From NCBI GenBank assembly GCA_964347035.1, contig CAYFXE010000020.1, forward strand, positions 1 through 53,870: a stretch of DNA of 53,870 nucleotides, written 5' to 3'. Below are positions 52,660 to 53,870 of this stretch, piece after piece. The notes under the pieces are model-generated. The model was not told the DNA's origin. It did not search any database and was given only the letters and a program-made list of their open reading frames with translations. A program made the translations under genes and the position numbers. How positions within the stretch are numbered: position 1 is the stretch's first letter; each line of letters opens with the position of its first letter. Source of the stretch: CAYFXE01 sp964347035 (GTDB lineage: Bacteria > Acidobacteriota > Aminicenantia > Aminicenantales > Aminicenantaceae).

Positions 52660-53870
52660 CTATGTCGGTGTTAAAGATGCTGGCTCAAGCATGGATATCT
52701 GTCGGTATTCTTCCATCAAACGAGCGATTCTTTTGATATTTATTACCAGGAAGGTCATCAACACTTGAATCTTAACTCTCTCCTTGCCTCTATACCGAGC
52801 CCGGTCCATCCCATGCCACTTCTTGGCTTCTCCAAATTTGCGTTCAATCATCTTTCTCAGGCTTAATGCTTCTGCTCTTCCAGCCCCGTCATCAATAACT
52901 TTGTGTTTATAATTATCGCTCACCCATACTGCCATCCGTTTCTGATTCTTTCGTACACATCTTTTATACTGAGAACATCTCCGGCAATCACGAGNNNNNN
53001 NNNNGTTTTATTACGAAATCTCCCGATGCTTTGTTTGCCCTTCTCACAGACGACTTGATCCCTTTCTTGATCATACCTAAATCTTGCCATCCATTTTCGT
53101 TCATGGCGAAATGGGATATACGCCTTCATACCTTCTTCGTGTATTTTTTCACGATTCTCCCCGCTGTCATAAAGACCATCTGCAACTACAGCCTCGGATC
53201 TTATTCCTTTATCCATTTCCTTCTGCAGTATGTTCGGTAAATCATGGCCTTCATTCCGATTCCCAGAGATGACGTCACAACTGGTGATAATCTCACTCTC
53301 ATCCTCTGCAATATGGGCCTTGTATCCGGAAAACATCCTCTTTATGCTCTTTCTCCCATGCCTGGCTTCCATATCAACAAAACTGACAACCTTCTCCCCA
53401 TCTTTTCCAGGATTCAAAATCCTTTCAAGAGCTTCGACTTCTTTATCCACGCCCTCCCCATACCGGCCTTTCACTTCTTTGATAAAACACTGACTCTTTG
53501 TGACCTCTTCCAATAGCTCCTCTTTTGTCGGCTTCTGAGATAATTTTTCACGACATGCATATTCTGGTTCCAACCTCTTTGCCTCTAGTGGATCTTTACG
53601 AGATATATCTTTTAAAATGACCCGGCGTCCCTGCCTTAAGAGATTAACGGTATTTGGTATAGCAACATCGGCAACGACTGCCGTTGCATCAACTATTTTG
53701 TACCGCTCTTTTAATAAACCATCTCTTCGGGCACATTCAACTATCCGATTGAATATCCTTTCGAATCTCTCCTCCCCAAGCCTTCTGCGAAAAACCACCA
53801 GCGAAGTGTCATCTGGAACCTGATCTTCTATCTTTAACCCGATAAACCAGCGATAGAGAACATTATATTG
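52660..53870 (-). mobile_element. IS1182-like transposase (DDE), interrupted by a 10-N gap and by the window edge
   Basis: Read with the gap as a length error, one protein spans the region. It begins with the N-terminal YRWFIGLKIEDQVPDDTSL stretch, continues open to the window edge, and carries FRRRLGEERFERIF, IVDATAVVADV, VVADGLYDSGEN, and, after the gap, DCRRCSQYKRCVRKNQ and MIERKFGEAKKWHGMDRA. These fit the IS1182-type DDE transposase with a Cys-rich insert and a final Glu. The last readable stop is at 52660. The gap shifts the frame, so two ORFs appear (52660-52935 and 52920-53798). No terminal inverted repeat could be identified. Confidence 0.8.
52995..53004. other. Assembly gap (10 N)
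   Basis: Ten N in the transposase gene. The coding frame changes across it, so the true length is not ten. IS copies often break assemblies. Confidence 0.95.

Noticed and set aside
1..53870. tRNA, rRNA and CRISPR arrays
   Set aside because: No cloverleaf-like or rRNA sequence was recognised in the intergenic regions, and the repeats seen are single inverted pairs, not regularly spaced direct repeats.

Overview
The window comes from the chromosome of an uncultured Gram-negative bacterium: it encodes a TolC-type channel, an outer-membrane barrel, Tat substrates and periplasmic or extracellular cytochromes. Base composition is moderate, with very AT-rich spacers. Respiration dominates. Between 1 and 33.8 kb, twelve proteins carry 97 recognisable haem c attachment motifs (96 CxxCH and one CX4CH), alongside a system II cytochrome c maturation pair (ResB/CcsA). 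I cannot fix the taxon. The mix of Qrc/alternative-complex-III-like and bc modules with giant multihaem cytochromes fits anaerobic lineages that reduce metals or transfer electrons to partners. An Acidobacteriota/Aminicenantes-like origin is only a guess.

Layout. 1-5.5 kb: a partial extracellular-type 7-haem protein with EF-hand-like loops, an octahaem HAO-like cytochrome, then resB-ccsA. 5.5-8.2 kb (minus): an octahaem cytochrome / four-cluster ferredoxin / NrfD operon. 8.4-14.9 kb (plus): an 18-haem NapC-type cytochrome, a 923-residue protein with 19 haem c motifs fused to a cytochrome b domain (CbcL-like layout), and two near-identical tetrahaem c554-like proteins flanking it. 15.1-17.6 kb: a thiE-thiL-thiM thiamine operon. 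18-19.1 kb: a pentahaem cytochrome.

19.2-33.8 kb (minus) is the most striking part. It is a co-directional run of twelve genes: Rieske, cytochrome b, 9-haem c, 5-haem c, molybdopterin-family subunit, FeS subunit, NrfD, 5-domain cytochrome c, GltD-like FAD/FeS oxidoreductase, a second Rieske, a second cytochrome b, and a second 5-haem c. Two different Rieske/cytochrome b complexes therefore bracket a Qrc/ACIII-like module and an NAD(P)-linked flavoprotein. A divergent Rrf2 regulator sits upstream.

34-38.9 kb holds housekeeping genes: Rrf2, an MTH1187-type thiamine-binding protein, a CoA-disulfide-reductase-like flavoprotein, mnmA and a PLP-dependent cysteine/cystathionine synthase. 38.9-52.4 kb is a copper/heavy-metal island: a YHS/metal-binding lipid-free periplasmic protein, cusCBA, cupredoxin, copA, DUF302, csoR with a probable operator in its promoter, an outer-membrane barrel and a two-domain multicopper oxidase. 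The window ends in an IS1182-like transposase.

How the genes may work together (inference). Quinol would be oxidised by the NapC-type, CbcL-like, Qrc-like and bc modules. Electrons would pass through periplasmic multihaem cytochromes to the c554-like, HAO-like or extracellular cytochromes. The GltD-like protein would link part of the chain to NAD(P)H. Two 130-bp inverted-repeat elements (3.1 and 35.0 kb) belong to one mobile or REP-like family. Two 10-N gaps interrupt the cusC-like gene and the transposase.
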